Shown here piece after piece: positions 16,262-24,281 of a stretch of 64,000 nt of DNA (the first letter of the stretch is position 1; every line of letters starts with the position of its first letter). Location: positions 248,001 through 312,000 of the forward strand of contig NZ_JAESVB010000004.1 in assembly GCF_020618775.1 (NCBI RefSeq), read 5' to 3'. The translations under genes were made by a program, and so were the position numbers. The notes below the pieces were generated by a model. That model saw only the letters and a program-made list of their open reading frames with translations, searched no databases and was not told the DNA's origin. The DNA is from Acidisoma silvae (GTDB lineage Bacteria; Pseudomonadota; Alphaproteobacteria; Acetobacterales; Acetobacteraceae).

Positions 16262-16777
16262 TTCCTGATGCCTGGGGTGACCGAGGCAGGGCTCTGTCCG
16301 TCCGGATATTGCTAAAACGACATGAGCGAGGTCGGCTCATCGCCAGGGCGTGGACGGCTCAGGTGATCCTGCTGCGAGAGCGACCTCTGGTGTGAATTGA
16401 ACGGGTTCGGGGTTTGAAGCGAATTGCATCCGCCAAAAGGGATAGTCAGCGGTGACAGGAAACGCTCGGTTACCCATCCCGCGATCTGTGCCTCGCGGCA
16501 GAAAGCTTCGTCAATCAGACGTTCGCTCATTGGCCATTTGGGGGAAATTTCCGTGTTTTGTGCAGTTTAGCACTGAATTTTCTACGGTATGGTATTAGGG
16601 ATTGATTCTAGGGAGGTAAAATCGTTGCGCCGTCAAGGCTCCGCGCGGGCCTGCCGCTTCGCCTTGGCGCGACGGGCCGAAGGCACCTCACGTTGTAACG
16701 TGCGGTGCCTTCGAAACGGTTCTTGAAAGATCGTCAGTTTTGCCTCGCGCGCCCGCGGGCAGCGCGGCCTCCCGGGC
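16262..16777. other. 516-bp gap with a weak ORF and possible promoter
   Basis: This AT-richer stretch separates the protease from the EamA gene. A minus-strand frame at 16312-16530 (72 residues, MSERLIDEAFCRE start) has no ribosome-binding site and no recognisable family. On the plus strand TTAGCA (about 16567) and TATGGT (about 16588) could form a promoter. It is followed by GGGAGG and a tiny TTG frame, then the large palindrome at 16678. A small RNA is possible but unsupported beyond this arrangement. Confidence 0.35.
16678..16713. repeat. 36-bp near-perfect palindrome
   Basis: CGAAGGCACC pairs with GGTGCCTTCG, and inside it CACGTT pairs with AACGTG around a GT loop, with one mismatch between the two stems. 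It is 64 bases beyond the stop of the minus-strand EamA gene and may terminate or stabilise its transcript. There is no T-run on either side. Confidence 0.75.
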
Positions 16778-17689
16778 TTAGGAATGAAGTTTACGTGACG
16801 TCAGCAGCGGGCGCTTGAAGACCTGCGCGGCCATGACGCCGGCCAAAGCGAGGCCGCCGCCGATGACATGAAAGAGCCTGATGGGTTCGCCCAACATTAC
16901 GATCGCACTGACGGCCGTCAGAACCGGCAGCAGATTGATGAAGATGGCGCAGCGACTGGGGCCCAGTTGCGCCACGCCGCGAATCCAGAAGAACGGCAGC
17001 AGGACCGAGGCGAAGGTGCCGGCATAGACGATCAGCGGCCAGGTCTGGCCATTGATCTGCCGCAGCGGCGCAGGTGTCGCCAGATAGGCCGGGATCATGA
17101 TCACCAAGGCGCATAGCGACTGCATATAGGTGCTTTGCCAGCCGCTGACCGGCAGTTTCCAGCGCTTCAGCAGCACGCCATATAGGGCATAGACGCAGGC
17201 ATCGACGAACATCAGCGCGTCGCCGGGATGGATGCCATTGCGCCAGATCGATGCCGGGTCGCCACCGCTGACCAGATAGATCAGCCCCGCGAAGGACAGC
17301 AGGCCGCCGCCCAGCATGCCGGCGGTCGGCGCCTCGCCCAGCATCAGCGCGCCGAGTCCGACGGTCAGCAAGGGCGTCAAGGCGGTGAAGACGGCCATAT
17401 TGGTGGCGGTCGTGGTTTCCGCCGCCAGATAGGACAGGCTTTGGAACAAGCAGGCGGCCAGGAAGCCGAGGATCGCGAATTGGCCCAGATGCGGCCAGAT
17501 GGCGGCACGGTTGCGCCAGGCCGGCCGGGCGACGAACAGGCTCATGATCCCCACCGCCAGAACGAGGCGATAGGAGGTGATGGCCTGCGGCCCGATGGTA
17601 TGGGCCGAAAGTCGCGAGACGATGACATTGCCAGACCAGATCAGGATCGCGGCAAAAGGATAGAGAAGGGCAGCTTTATGCTTGAGCAT
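16778..17689 (-). CDS. EamA/DMT-family transporter
   Basis: This 303-residue inner-membrane protein has ten predicted helices in two EamA repeats. The start is MLKHKAALLYPFAAILIWSGN, whose first helix has the usual WSGN motif; a longer upstream frame overlaps the regulatory gap and is rejected. Typical blocks are TATNMAVFTALTPLLTVGLGALMLGE and CAIFINLLPVLTAVSAIVMLGEPI. It probably exports an amino acid or related metabolite. It is divergent from the AraC-type regulator, which likely controls it. Confidence 0.88.
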   Translation of the reverse strand: MLKHKAALLYPFAAILIWSGNVIVSRLSAHTIGPQAITSYRLVLAVGIMSLFVARPAWRNRAAIWPHLGQFAILGFLAACLFQSLSYLAAETTTATNMAVFTALTPLLTVGLGALMLGEAPTAGMLGGGLLSFAGLIYLVSGGDPASIWRNGIHPGDALMFVDACVYALYGVLLKRWKLPVSGWQSTYMQSLCALVIMIPAYLATPAPLRQINGQTWPLIVYAGTFASVLLPFFWIRGVAQLGPSRCAIFINLLPVLTAVSAIVMLGEPIRLFHVIGGGLALAGVMAAQVFKRPLLTSRKLHS

Positions 17690-17714
17690 GGCATTTCGCT
17701 CTGATGGGTGACGG

Positions 17715-17748
17715 GAACGTCCAGGCTTAACGTCTCGCCATGACGTCC
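17715..17748. promoter_or_regulatory. Three 13-bp-spaced ACGTC direct repeats
   Basis: GAACGTCC (17715), TAACGTCT (17728) and TGACGTCC (17741) recur every 13 bases in the 98-bp gap between the EamA and AraC-type genes. AraC proteins bind tandem direct repeats, so this is a plausible operator for the divergent pair. Confidence 0.45.
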
Positions 17749-17787
17749 GTCTCCCGCTAGAAGGACGCAATATAGCGAGATTGGGAC

Positions 17788-18558
17788 ATGCTGCACGCTG
17801 CGATGCGCTATCAGGATTTTCACGCCACGGATCAGCCGATGGCGGCGATGGAAGTGGATTACGCCAGCGGCGCCTCCACCGGCCTGCATGCGCATCCGCG
17901 CGGCCAACTGCTCTATGCCATCGAAGGCGTCATGATCGTGCGCTCGGCCGCCGGCACCTGGGTGGTGCCGCCCAACCGGGCCGTCTGGCTCGTACCCGAT
18001 CTGGACCATGAGGTGCGGATGAGCGGCGCGGTCAAAATCCGCACGCTGTTCATCGATCCTGCCGCCGCGCCGCATCTGCCCCTTGCCAGCTGCGTGGTTG
18101 CGGTTTCGCCCTTGCTGCGGGAATTGATCATCGCCGCGATGGGCGTGCCTTTGACCTATCAGGCCGATACCCGCGACGAGCGTCTGATGCGGCTGATCCT
18201 GGATGAACTGCGCGCGACGGCGATATTGCCGCTGCATCTGCCCTTGCCGCGTGATGCGCGCCTGCGCCAGATTTGCGCGGCGCTGATCGCCGACCCTGCC
18301 AATCTCCGAACGGCCGCCGATTGGGCGCAGCTTTTCGGTCTCTCGGCCAAGACAATCTACCGGCTATTCGCCCAGGAAACGGGGCTGAGCTTCGCGGAAT
18401 GGCGGCAGCAGGCGCGGCTGCTTTTCGCGCTGGAACGGCTGGCGCAAGGCGGCCGCATTGTCGATGTGGCGCTCGACAGCGGCTATGCCAGCCAAAGCGC
18501 CTTCACCGCGATGTTTCGCCGCCATTTCGGCATGCCGCCGGGAAGCTTCTACCGCTAG
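17788..18558 (+). CDS. AraC-family transcriptional regulator with cupin sensor
   Basis: In this 256-residue regulator the N-terminal cupin (about 10-105) contains HAHPRGQLLYAIEGVMIV and WVVPPNRAVWLVPDLDHEV. The C-terminal AraC DNA-binding domain (about 155-256) carries two helix-turn-helices, with LRTAADWAQLFGLSAKTIYRLF and the family signature IVDVALDSGYASQSAFTAMFRRHFGMPPGSFYR (shown partly as ALDSGYASQSAFTAMFRRHF). Proteins of this layout often regulate an adjacent divergent exporter, here the EamA gene. The ligand is unknown. Confidence 0.9.
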   Translation: MLHAAMRYQDFHATDQPMAAMEVDYASGASTGLHAHPRGQLLYAIEGVMIVRSAAGTWVVPPNRAVWLVPDLDHEVRMSGAVKIRTLFIDPAAAPHLPLASCVVAVSPLLRELIIAAMGVPLTYQADTRDERLMRLILDELRATAILPLHLPLPRDARLRQICAALIADPANLRTAADWAQLFGLSAKTIYRLFAQETGLSFAEWRQQARLLFALERLAQGGRIVDVALDSGYASQSAFTAMFRRHFGMPPGSFYR

Positions 18559-18599
18559 GCGCCGCTGTCTGAAGGGGCCTGCCTGCCGAAGACCGGACA

Positions 18600-18628
18600 T
18601 TGTCATTAGAGTTATGCCTGCTTAACTG
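18600..18628 (+). promoter_or_regulatory. Candidate promoter for the VOC protein gene
   Basis: TTGTCA (18600-18605) and TAACTG (18623-18628) are separated by 17 bases and lie about 100 bases before the start codon. This is a consensus match by eye only. Confidence 0.35.
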
Positions 18629-18725
18629 GTATCTCAGTCGCCGTCATCAGGTCATAGGCTGTCAGCCTGTCGCCCCCTCCGGCAGCCGCAGCCGTTCTGG
18701 CTGTCCGGCGCGTAAGGATCCTCGC

Positions 18726-19226
18726 ATGCTCCCTGTCTACCCGCGCAGCTTTTCCCATATCGGCCTGTCTGTGCCGGATCTTGATGCCGCCGTCAGTTTC
18801 TATACCGACGTGCTGGGCTGGTATCTGATCATGCCGCCGACCCTCATCACCGAGGATGATAGCGCTATCGGCGTCATGTGTTCCGATGTCTTCGGCGCCG
18901 GCTGGAGGCAGTTCCGCATCGCGCATCTGTCGACCGGCGACCGTGTCGGCGTTGAGATATTCGAGTTCAAGAATGCCGAGAAGCGCGAGAACAATTTCGA
19001 ATACTGGAAGTCCGGCGTCTTTCATTTCTGCGTGCAGGATCCGGACGTCGAGGGTCTGGCGGCGAAGGTCGTGGCCGCCGGCGGTAAGCAGCGCATGCCG
19101 GTGCGCGAATACTTCCCCGGAGAGAAGCCCTACCGTATGGTCTATATGGAAGACCCTTTCGGCAATATTTTCGAAATTTACAGCCATTCCTACGAGCTGA
19201 CCTATTCGGCCGGCGCTTACACCTGA
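18726..19226 (+). CDS. VOC-family (glyoxalase/dioxygenase superfamily) protein
   Basis: The 166-residue single VOC domain begins at MLPVYPRSFSHIGLSVPDLDAAV, with AGGA seven bases upstream. Metal-ligand positions are His in SHIGLSV, Glu in VGVEIFEF, His in VFHFCVQD and Glu in NIFEIYSH. DPFGNIFEIYSH is the typical closing motif. The reaction is not readable: lactoylglutathione lyase, a dioxygenase and a resistance-type binding protein all share the fold. It is followed 39 bases on by an old-yellow-enzyme gene with a small inverted repeat between, so the two may be co-transcribed and act on the same alpha,beta-unsaturated compounds. Confidence 0.82.
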   Translation: MLPVYPRSFSHIGLSVPDLDAAVSFYTDVLGWYLIMPPTLITEDDSAIGVMCSDVFGAGWRQFRIAHLSTGDRVGVEIFEFKNAEKRENNFEYWKSGVFHFCVQDPDVEGLAAKVVAAGGKQRMPVREYFPGEKPYRMVYMEDPFGNIFEIYSHSYELTYSAGAYT

Positions 19227-19245
19227 TCTGAAATCTTAAGATCAG
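19223..19245. repeat. Inverted repeat between VOC and OYE genes
   Basis: CTGATCT-N9-AGATCAG overlaps the end of the VOC gene and ends 21 bases before the OYE start. The 7-bp perfect arms could be an operator or a weak intercistronic hairpin. Confidence 0.4.
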
Positions 19246-19265
19246 ACAATCAAAGGATAGATAGA

Positions 19266-20381
19266 ATGTCGGCTTTGTTTCAGCCCTTCGAGCTGAAGGA
19301 CGTGACGTTGCGCAACCGCGTCGCGGTTCCCCCCATGTGCCAGTACAGCGCCGTGGATGGGTTCACCAATGAATGGCATTGGGTGCATTACCCGGCCATC
19401 GCGCGCGGCGGCGCCGGCCTGGTGATTGTGGAAGCGACCGGCGTTTCCCCCGAAGGGCGCATCACGCCCGGGTGCACGGGCCTGTGGGATGACGCGCAGG
19501 TTGACGGCATGGCGCGGATCGCGGCCTCCATCAAGGCGGCGGGCTCGGTGCCCGGCATCCAGATCGGCCATGCCGGCCGCAAGGCCAGCGCCAACAAGCC
19601 CTGGGAAGGGGATGACCATATCCCCGATGGCGCGCCCGGCGCCTGGCAAACCATCGCGCCCTCCGCCATCGCTTTCGGCGGCGGACTGCCGAAAGTGCCG
19701 AAGGCCATGACGATCGCCGATATCGAGCGCGTGCGCGCCGATTTCGTGGCCGCCGCCCGCCGCGCGCGCGACGCTGGCTTTGAATGGCTGGAGCTGCATT
19801 TCGCCCATGGCTATCTGGGGCAAAGCTTCTTCAACCCGCAATCCAACCAGCGCACCGATCAATATGGCGGGGACTTTCAGGGCCGCAGCCGGTTCCTGCT
19901 GGAAACGCTGGACGCGGTGCGGGACGTCTGGCCGGAAAACCTGCCGCTGACGGCGCGTTTCGGCGTCGTCGAATATGACGGGCATGACGACCAGATTCTG
20001 CCGGAATCCATCGAACTCGCCAAAGCCTTCCGGCGCGGCGGTCTCGACATGCTCAGCGTTTCGGTCGGCTTCTCGACGATGGGCGGCGATATCCCCTGGG
20101 GTACGCCTTTCCTGGGACCGATTGCCGAGCGCGTGCGGCGCGAGGCTGAACTGCCGGTCGCATCCGCCTGGGGCCTGGATGACCCGGCGGTCGCCGAAGG
20201 CCTGGTCGCCGACAAGCAGATGGATCTGGTGATGATCGGCCGCGCCCATCTCGCCAATCCGCATTATACCTACGCGCTGGCCCAGGCTTTGGGCGAGAAA
20301 GACCCGGACTGGATTCTGCCGGCGCCCTACGCGCATTGGCTGTCGCGCTACAGCGGCGCGGGCAAGCGCGCTGAGGTGTAA
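19266..20381 (+). CDS. NADH:flavin oxidoreductase, old yellow enzyme (YqjM-like)
   Basis: This 371-residue FMN TIM-barrel ene-reductase reduces activated C=C bonds with NAD(P)H. YqjM-class features are the PMCQYSA loop, whose cysteine tunes the flavin, the HFAHGYLGQSFFNPQSNQRTD active-site block, and the C-terminal DLVMIGRAHLANPHY phosphate-binding region. The usual HxAHGYL spacing is kept as LHFAHGYL. The start has AAGGATAG upstream. It probably detoxifies or metabolises enals, quinones or nitro compounds together with the VOC protein. Confidence 0.92.
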   Translation: MSALFQPFELKDVTLRNRVAVPPMCQYSAVDGFTNEWHWVHYPAIARGGAGLVIVEATGVSPEGRITPGCTGLWDDAQVDGMARIAASIKAAGSVPGIQIGHAGRKASANKPWEGDDHIPDGAPGAWQTIAPSAIAFGGGLPKVPKAMTIADIERVRADFVAAARRARDAGFEWLELHFAHGYLGQSFFNPQSNQRTDQYGGDFQGRSRFLLETLDAVRDVWPENLPLTARFGVVEYDGHDDQILPESIELAKAFRRGGLDMLSVSVGFSTMGGDIPWGTPFLGPIAERVRREAELPVASAWGLDDPAVAEGLVADKQMDLVMIGRAHLANPHYTYALAQALGEKDPDWILPAPYAHWLSRYSGAGKRAEV

Positions 20382-20395
20382 CGACGATTTCTTGT

Positions 20396-20495
20396 GTCAT
20401 GCGCGGCTTCATGCCGCGCATCTACCCGGTCAGGCGCCCAGACCGCGTTTGGGCGCCACGGTCGGTAGACCCGCGGCATGAAGCCGCGGGTGACG
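20396..20495. repeat. Intergenic cloverleaf repeat, copy C
   Basis: This 100-bp element is bounded by GTCAT and GGTGAC. The left hairpin is GCGCGGC-ttcat-GCCGCGC, the centre GGCGCCCA/TGGGCGCC, and the right CCGCGGC-atgaa-GCCGCGG. ATCTACC and GGTAGA form the closing arms. It is nearly identical in plan to copy D at 33893. It lies between the convergent ends of the OYE and rpiR genes. Confidence 0.85.
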
Positions 20496-20518
20496 ATAGA
20501 GGTTAAAGTCTTGGCGGC

Positions 20519-21424
20519 TTAATCCGGGTCTTCTTCGCTGCTTGCCGGCCCCGTGCGGAAATGGCTGAGCGTCATCTTCATGTCGCGCATGCGGTCCATC
20601 TGATCGCCATGGCGGCGCAGGGCCACCGCCGTCGACAGCACATCGATGATGACCAGCGCCGCCACCCGTGAGGTGGTGGGCGTAAAGGCGTCGGTATTGT
20701 CCAGCGTCTCCACCAGCAGCGTGATATCGCACAAATCCGATAGCGCCGCCCGCGCGCCGGTCAGCGCGATGGTGCGCGCGCCATGGTCACGCGCGATGCG
20801 CGCGGCTTCGATGATGCCGTGGGACTGGCCGGTATTGGAAATGGCGATAACCACATCCTCCGGCCCCATCATCGCCGCCGCCATGACCTGCTGATGGTTG
20901 TCGGCCAAGGCGCGGCACGGCACGCCGAAAAGGGGGAATTTCTGCTCGGCATCCTGCGCCACGATGGCCGAGGCGCCGAAGCCGAAGAAGGTGATGCTGC
21001 GGGCGGCGGCGAGCAGCTCGATGGCCGCGCCCAGGGCTGCCGCATCCAGATGATGCCGCGCCCAGTCCAGGCTCGTCATGGTATATTCGAAGATCTTCTC
21101 CACCACGGCGGAGGGCGGGTCATCGGCGCGGATGACGGAATGGGTGGCGGGCGTGCCAAGGGCGACGCTTTGGGCCAGGCGCAGCCGGAAATCATGAAAG
21201 CCCGTGCAGCCGACGGCCGTGCAGAAGCGGATGACGGTGGGCTGGCTGACATCGGCCAGTTTCGCGACCTCGGCCACCGTGCCGGCCAGAACCTGCGCCG
21301 GATTGCCGAGCACGAGATCGGCGACCTTGCGTTCGGACTTGCGCAATTCGTCGAGCGACAGCCTGACGACTTCCAGAATATTCGGCCCGGCGCGGCGGGG
21401 ATTGGGCTCCGGAATACGGGACAT
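20519..21424 (-). CDS. RpiR/HexR-family transcriptional regulator
   Basis: This 301-residue protein has an N-terminal HTH_6 domain (about 15-90; LAGTVAEVAKLADVSQPTVIRFCTAVGC) and a C-terminal SIS sugar-phosphate-binding domain (about 130-270; ITFFGFGASAIVAQD and DVVIAISNTGQSHGIIEAA). Such regulators sense phosphosugars, for example KDPG for HexR. It is divergent from the first sugar ABC transporter. Two 15-bp operator-like sites lie in the gap and recur before the second ABC system, so it is the likely regulator of the whole island. A KDPG aldolase gene within the target operon fits a HexR-like effector, but that is inference. Confidence 0.9.
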   Translation of the reverse strand: MSRIPEPNPRRAGPNILEVVRLSLDELRKSERKVADLVLGNPAQVLAGTVAEVAKLADVSQPTVIRFCTAVGCTGFHDFRLRLAQSVALGTPATHSVIRADDPPSAVVEKIFEYTMTSLDWARHHLDAAALGAAIELLAAARSITFFGFGASAIVAQDAEQKFPLFGVPCRALADNHQQVMAAAMMGPEDVVIAISNTGQSHGIIEAARIARDHGARTIALTGARAALSDLCDITLLVETLDNTDAFTPTTSRVAALVIIDVLSTAVALRRHGDQMDRMRDMKMTLSHFRTGPASSEEDPD

Positions 21425-21538
21425 GGGGACAGGCGCTTTCGATAGGGCTTGGGCGAGGTCTTGCTCTGCGATAGGCTAACCCGGCCGCGTCTGGCAACAG
21501 GCGGTGAGGGGCAAGCCAGGGCAAAGACCGGCAATATG

Positions 21539-21553
21539 TGTAGCGATACTACT
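21539..21553. promoter_or_regulatory. Putative RpiR operator O1a
   Basis: TGTAGCGATACTACT has the form TGTAG-N5-CTACT. It sits 115 bases upstream of the rpiR start and 84 bases (start to start) from O2a. The same half-sites at the same spacing occur at 29365. The pattern resembles the TGTAAT-type palindromes known for HexR. Confidence 0.65.
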
Positions 21554-21622
21554 TTTGTCGGGCGATATTTGCGTTTTCGGGACCAAAAACTTTCAAAAAC
21601 GGCATTGCCGCCCCGGGTTTCG

Positions 21623-21637
21623 TGAATTAAAACTACA
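21623..21637. promoter_or_regulatory. Putative RpiR operator O2a over the first ABC promoter
   Basis: TGAATTAAAACTACA (TGAAT-N5-CTACA) overlaps a possible -10 (TTAAAA, 21627-21632) placed 16 bases after TTGCCG (21605-21610). Occupancy would block transcription of the sugar-binding-protein gene at 21760. The matching site in the second system is at 29449. Confidence 0.6.
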
Positions 21638-21759
21638 GAATGGCCGGGGTGATGGACGGCCGAGGGACTCAAGCCGCGACGCTCCGTCGATAAGAGCGGC
21701 CCCTGTCGTCATCGGGTTGAAGAAACGAAGCAAACAAAAAGACTACATTGGGGAACGAG

Positions 21760-22752
21760 ATGAAAAGACATCTGTTGATGGCGGCAGCCGTATTCGGCGG
21801 CAGTCTGGCGGGCGCGAGCCTGCTGACGGCACAGCCCAGCTTCGCCAAGGACGAGAAGATCGCCGTCATCATCAAGGCGACCGATTCGGATTTCTGGCAA
21901 TATATGGTGGTGGGCGCGAAGAACTACGCGCATGACCATCCCGGCGTCAGCGTCACCGTCTACGGGCCGCCGTCTGAAACCGATGTCGATCAGCAGGTCT
22001 CGATTCTGGAGAATGTGGTGACACGTCATCCCGATGGCATCCTGATCGCGCCGTCCAGTTCCGACGCGCCGGTGGAAGCCATCGGCCAGGCCATGTCGGA
22101 AGGCATTCCCGTGGTGACGGCCGATAACCGCGTCCATGGCGTGACCGTGACAGGTCATCTTTCCACCGACAATATCAAGGCCGGCGGCCAGGCGGCGCAG
22201 ACGCTGGTGGATATGCTGAAGGCCGCCGGCAAGCCGCTTACGGGCAAGGTCGGCATGATCAGCGCCTATGCGGGCGTGCAGGTTCTGACAGACCGCGACA
22301 AGGGCTTCTCCACGAAGCTCGCTGAAATCGCGCCGGACCTGAAGCTGCTGCCGGTGCGCTATATCGACAATGATATCCAGAAGGGCATGTCTTCCGCGAC
22401 CGACGTGATTTCCGCCAATCCCGATATTCTCGGCTTCTTCGCCGATAACAACCATGCGGCGGACGGCACTGCGCTGGCCATCCAGAGCAGCGGCAAATCC
22501 GGTCAGGTGATTGCCATCGGTTTCGATTCCGATCCGCAGGAAGTGGATGCGCTGAAAAGCGGAGACCTCTCGGCCCTCGTGGTGCAAGACCCGTACAGCC
22601 TCGGCTATAAGGGCGTGCAATTCGTCATCGACGCCATCAACAAGAAGCCGGTAGCCGCCTATACCGATACCGGCGTCGCGCTGATCACCAAGGCCAATAT
22701 GGATCAGCCGGCGATGAAGGGACTGCTCAACCCGCTGACCCGCAAGGAGTAA
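21760..22752 (+). CDS. Sugar ABC transporter substrate-binding protein (CUT2, ribose type)
   Basis: The 330-residue periplasmic protein has a signal peptide (MKRHLLMAAAVFGG to about Ala29 in PSFAKDE) and a two-lobe Peripla_BP_4 fold. Family blocks include VSILENVVTRHPDGILIAPSSSDA, GHLSTDNIKAGGQAAQ and GFFADNNHAADGTALAI. It would capture a pentose, polyol or related sugar for the permease and ATPase encoded next. The start ATG follows GGGGAACGAG; a TTG 12 bases upstream is less likely. It is the first gene of a three-gene operon under the O1a/O2a sites. Confidence 0.92.
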   Translation: MKRHLLMAAAVFGGSLAGASLLTAQPSFAKDEKIAVIIKATDSDFWQYMVVGAKNYAHDHPGVSVTVYGPPSETDVDQQVSILENVVTRHPDGILIAPSSSDAPVEAIGQAMSEGIPVVTADNRVHGVTVTGHLSTDNIKAGGQAAQTLVDMLKAAGKPLTGKVGMISAYAGVQVLTDRDKGFSTKLAEIAPDLKLLPVRYIDNDIQKGMSSATDVISANPDILGFFADNNHAADGTALAIQSSGKSGQVIAIGFDSDPQEVDALKSGDLSALVVQDPYSLGYKGVQFVIDAINKKPVAAYTDTGVALITKANMDQPAMKGLLNPLTRKE

Positions 22753-22756
22753 GGGC

Positions 22757-24280
22757 ATGTCGGCGGCAGCCCAGGTTATGCAAGGGCAAGGCGCGCAGCC
22801 GTTTCTGCGCCTGGAGCATATTTCCAAAAGCTATCCAGGCGTGCGCGCCCTGTCCGATGTCACGCTGGACGTGATGCCCGGTGAGGTTCACGCCTTGCTG
22901 GGGGAGAATGGTGCGGGCAAATCAACCCTCATCAAAATCCTCATGGGTGTCGTTCAGCGGGATGAGGGCAGCATCCATCTGGACGGCGAAGCGGTGGAAA
23001 TCCGCTCGCCGCTGCGCGCCCAGGCCTTGGGGCTTGCCGCCGTCTATCAGGATGTGACTCTCGCCCAGCCTTTGACGGTGGGCGAGAATTTCTTCCTCGG
23101 CCATCTGCCGCGCAAGCGCGGCATGGTGGATTGGGGCCATATGCGGCAGGAGACGGAGCGCTTTCTCCGCTCGCTGGGCATCATGACGGATGCGCGCATG
23201 CGCGTGGGTGACCTGCCCATCGCGCAGCAGCAGTTGATTGCCATCGCCAAGGTCATCTGGGGTGGTGCCAAGCTCATCGTTTTCGATGAGCCGACGGCGC
23301 TGCTGACCAATGCCGAGACCGATATCCTCTTCGGCATTATCGAGAAGCTGAAGCAGGAAGGCCGGTGCGTCATTTATATCTCCCACCGGCTGGAGGAGAT
23401 TTTCCGCATCTGTGACAGTGCCACCATCCTGAAAGATGGCGGCTTCGTCCGCCGCGTTCAGGTGGCCGACGTCACGGAAGACGATATCATGGCCATGATG
23501 GTCGGGCGCAGCCTGGAAGCGGCCTTTCCGCATCGTCCGCCGACGCCGGGCGCGGTCGCTCTGGAGCTCAGCGGCATCACCGCCGCCGGCCGGCTCGACA
23601 ATGTCGATCTGACGCTGCGGCAGGGCGAAATTCTGGGTCTCTACGGCTTGATCGGTGCCGGGCGCACCGAATTGCTGCGCGTGATTTTCGGCGCGGACCC
23701 GATGGATAGCGGAGAGATGCGCATCGCCGGCAAAACCGTGGTGCCGCGCTCGCCGCTCGGCATGATCCGCGAAGGCGTGGCCTTGCTGACCGAGGACCGA
23801 AAGCACCAGTCCCTGGCGCTGCAATTGGATGTGCATGTCAATATGAACCTCGTCGTCAGCCAGAATCAGGGCAGGTTCGGCCTGCTGGAAGGCGGCAAGG
23901 AAGATGCGGTCACCAAGCGTTTCATCAAGGCGCTGAATATCCGCACCCCGTCGCCCTACCAGAAGGTTCTCAATCTCAGCGGCGGCAACCAGCAGAAGGT
24001 CGTCATCGGCAAATGGCTGGCGGCCGATCCGCGCATCGTGCTGTTCGACGAGCCGACTATCGGCGTCGATGTCGGGGCGCGCGTTGAAATCTACGGCCTC
24101 ATTCACAGACTGGCCGACGAAGGTCGCGCCGTCATCGTCGTCTCCTCCTATCTGCCGGAGGTGATCGGCATTTCGGACCGTATCGCGGTCATGCATAAAG
24201 GACGCATCATGGGCATCGTCGACAAGGAGGAGGCAACGGAGGAAAAGCTGCTGCGCCTCGCTTCCGGACTGGCCGCATAA
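22757..24280 (+). CDS. Sugar ABC transporter ATP-binding protein (RbsA/MglA type)
   Basis: This 507-residue protein contains two fused nucleotide-binding domains. The first has Walker A GENGAGKST (49-57) and Walker B LIVFDEPTA. The second has the degenerate GLIGAGRTEL loop, the signature NLSGGNQQKVVIGKWL and IVLFDEPTIGVDVGA, as usual for CUT2 ATPases. The first signature is also atypical (IAQQQLIAIAKV). It powers import by the permease encoded next. Spacing is 4 bases after the binding-protein gene and 1 base before the permease. Confidence 0.94.
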   Translation: MSAAAQVMQGQGAQPFLRLEHISKSYPGVRALSDVTLDVMPGEVHALLGENGAGKSTLIKILMGVVQRDEGSIHLDGEAVEIRSPLRAQALGLAAVYQDVTLAQPLTVGENFFLGHLPRKRGMVDWGHMRQETERFLRSLGIMTDARMRVGDLPIAQQQLIAIAKVIWGGAKLIVFDEPTALLTNAETDILFGIIEKLKQEGRCVIYISHRLEEIFRICDSATILKDGGFVRRVQVADVTEDDIMAMMVGRSLEAAFPHRPPTPGAVALELSGITAAGRLDNVDLTLRQGEILGLYGLIGAGRTELLRVIFGADPMDSGEMRIAGKTVVPRSPLGMIREGVALLTEDRKHQSLALQLDVHVNMNLVVSQNQGRFGLLEGGKEDAVTKRFIKALNIRTPSPYQKVLNLSGGNQQKVVIGKWLAADPRIVLFDEPTIGVDVGARVEIYGLIHRLADEGRAVIVVSSYLPEVIGISDRIAVMHKGRIMGIVDKEEATEEKLLRLASGLAA

Positions 24281-24281
24281 T

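Noticed and set aside
16312-16530. 72-residue minus-strand frame as a gene
   Set aside because: No ribosome-binding site or recognisable motifs; kept only as a note on the gap.
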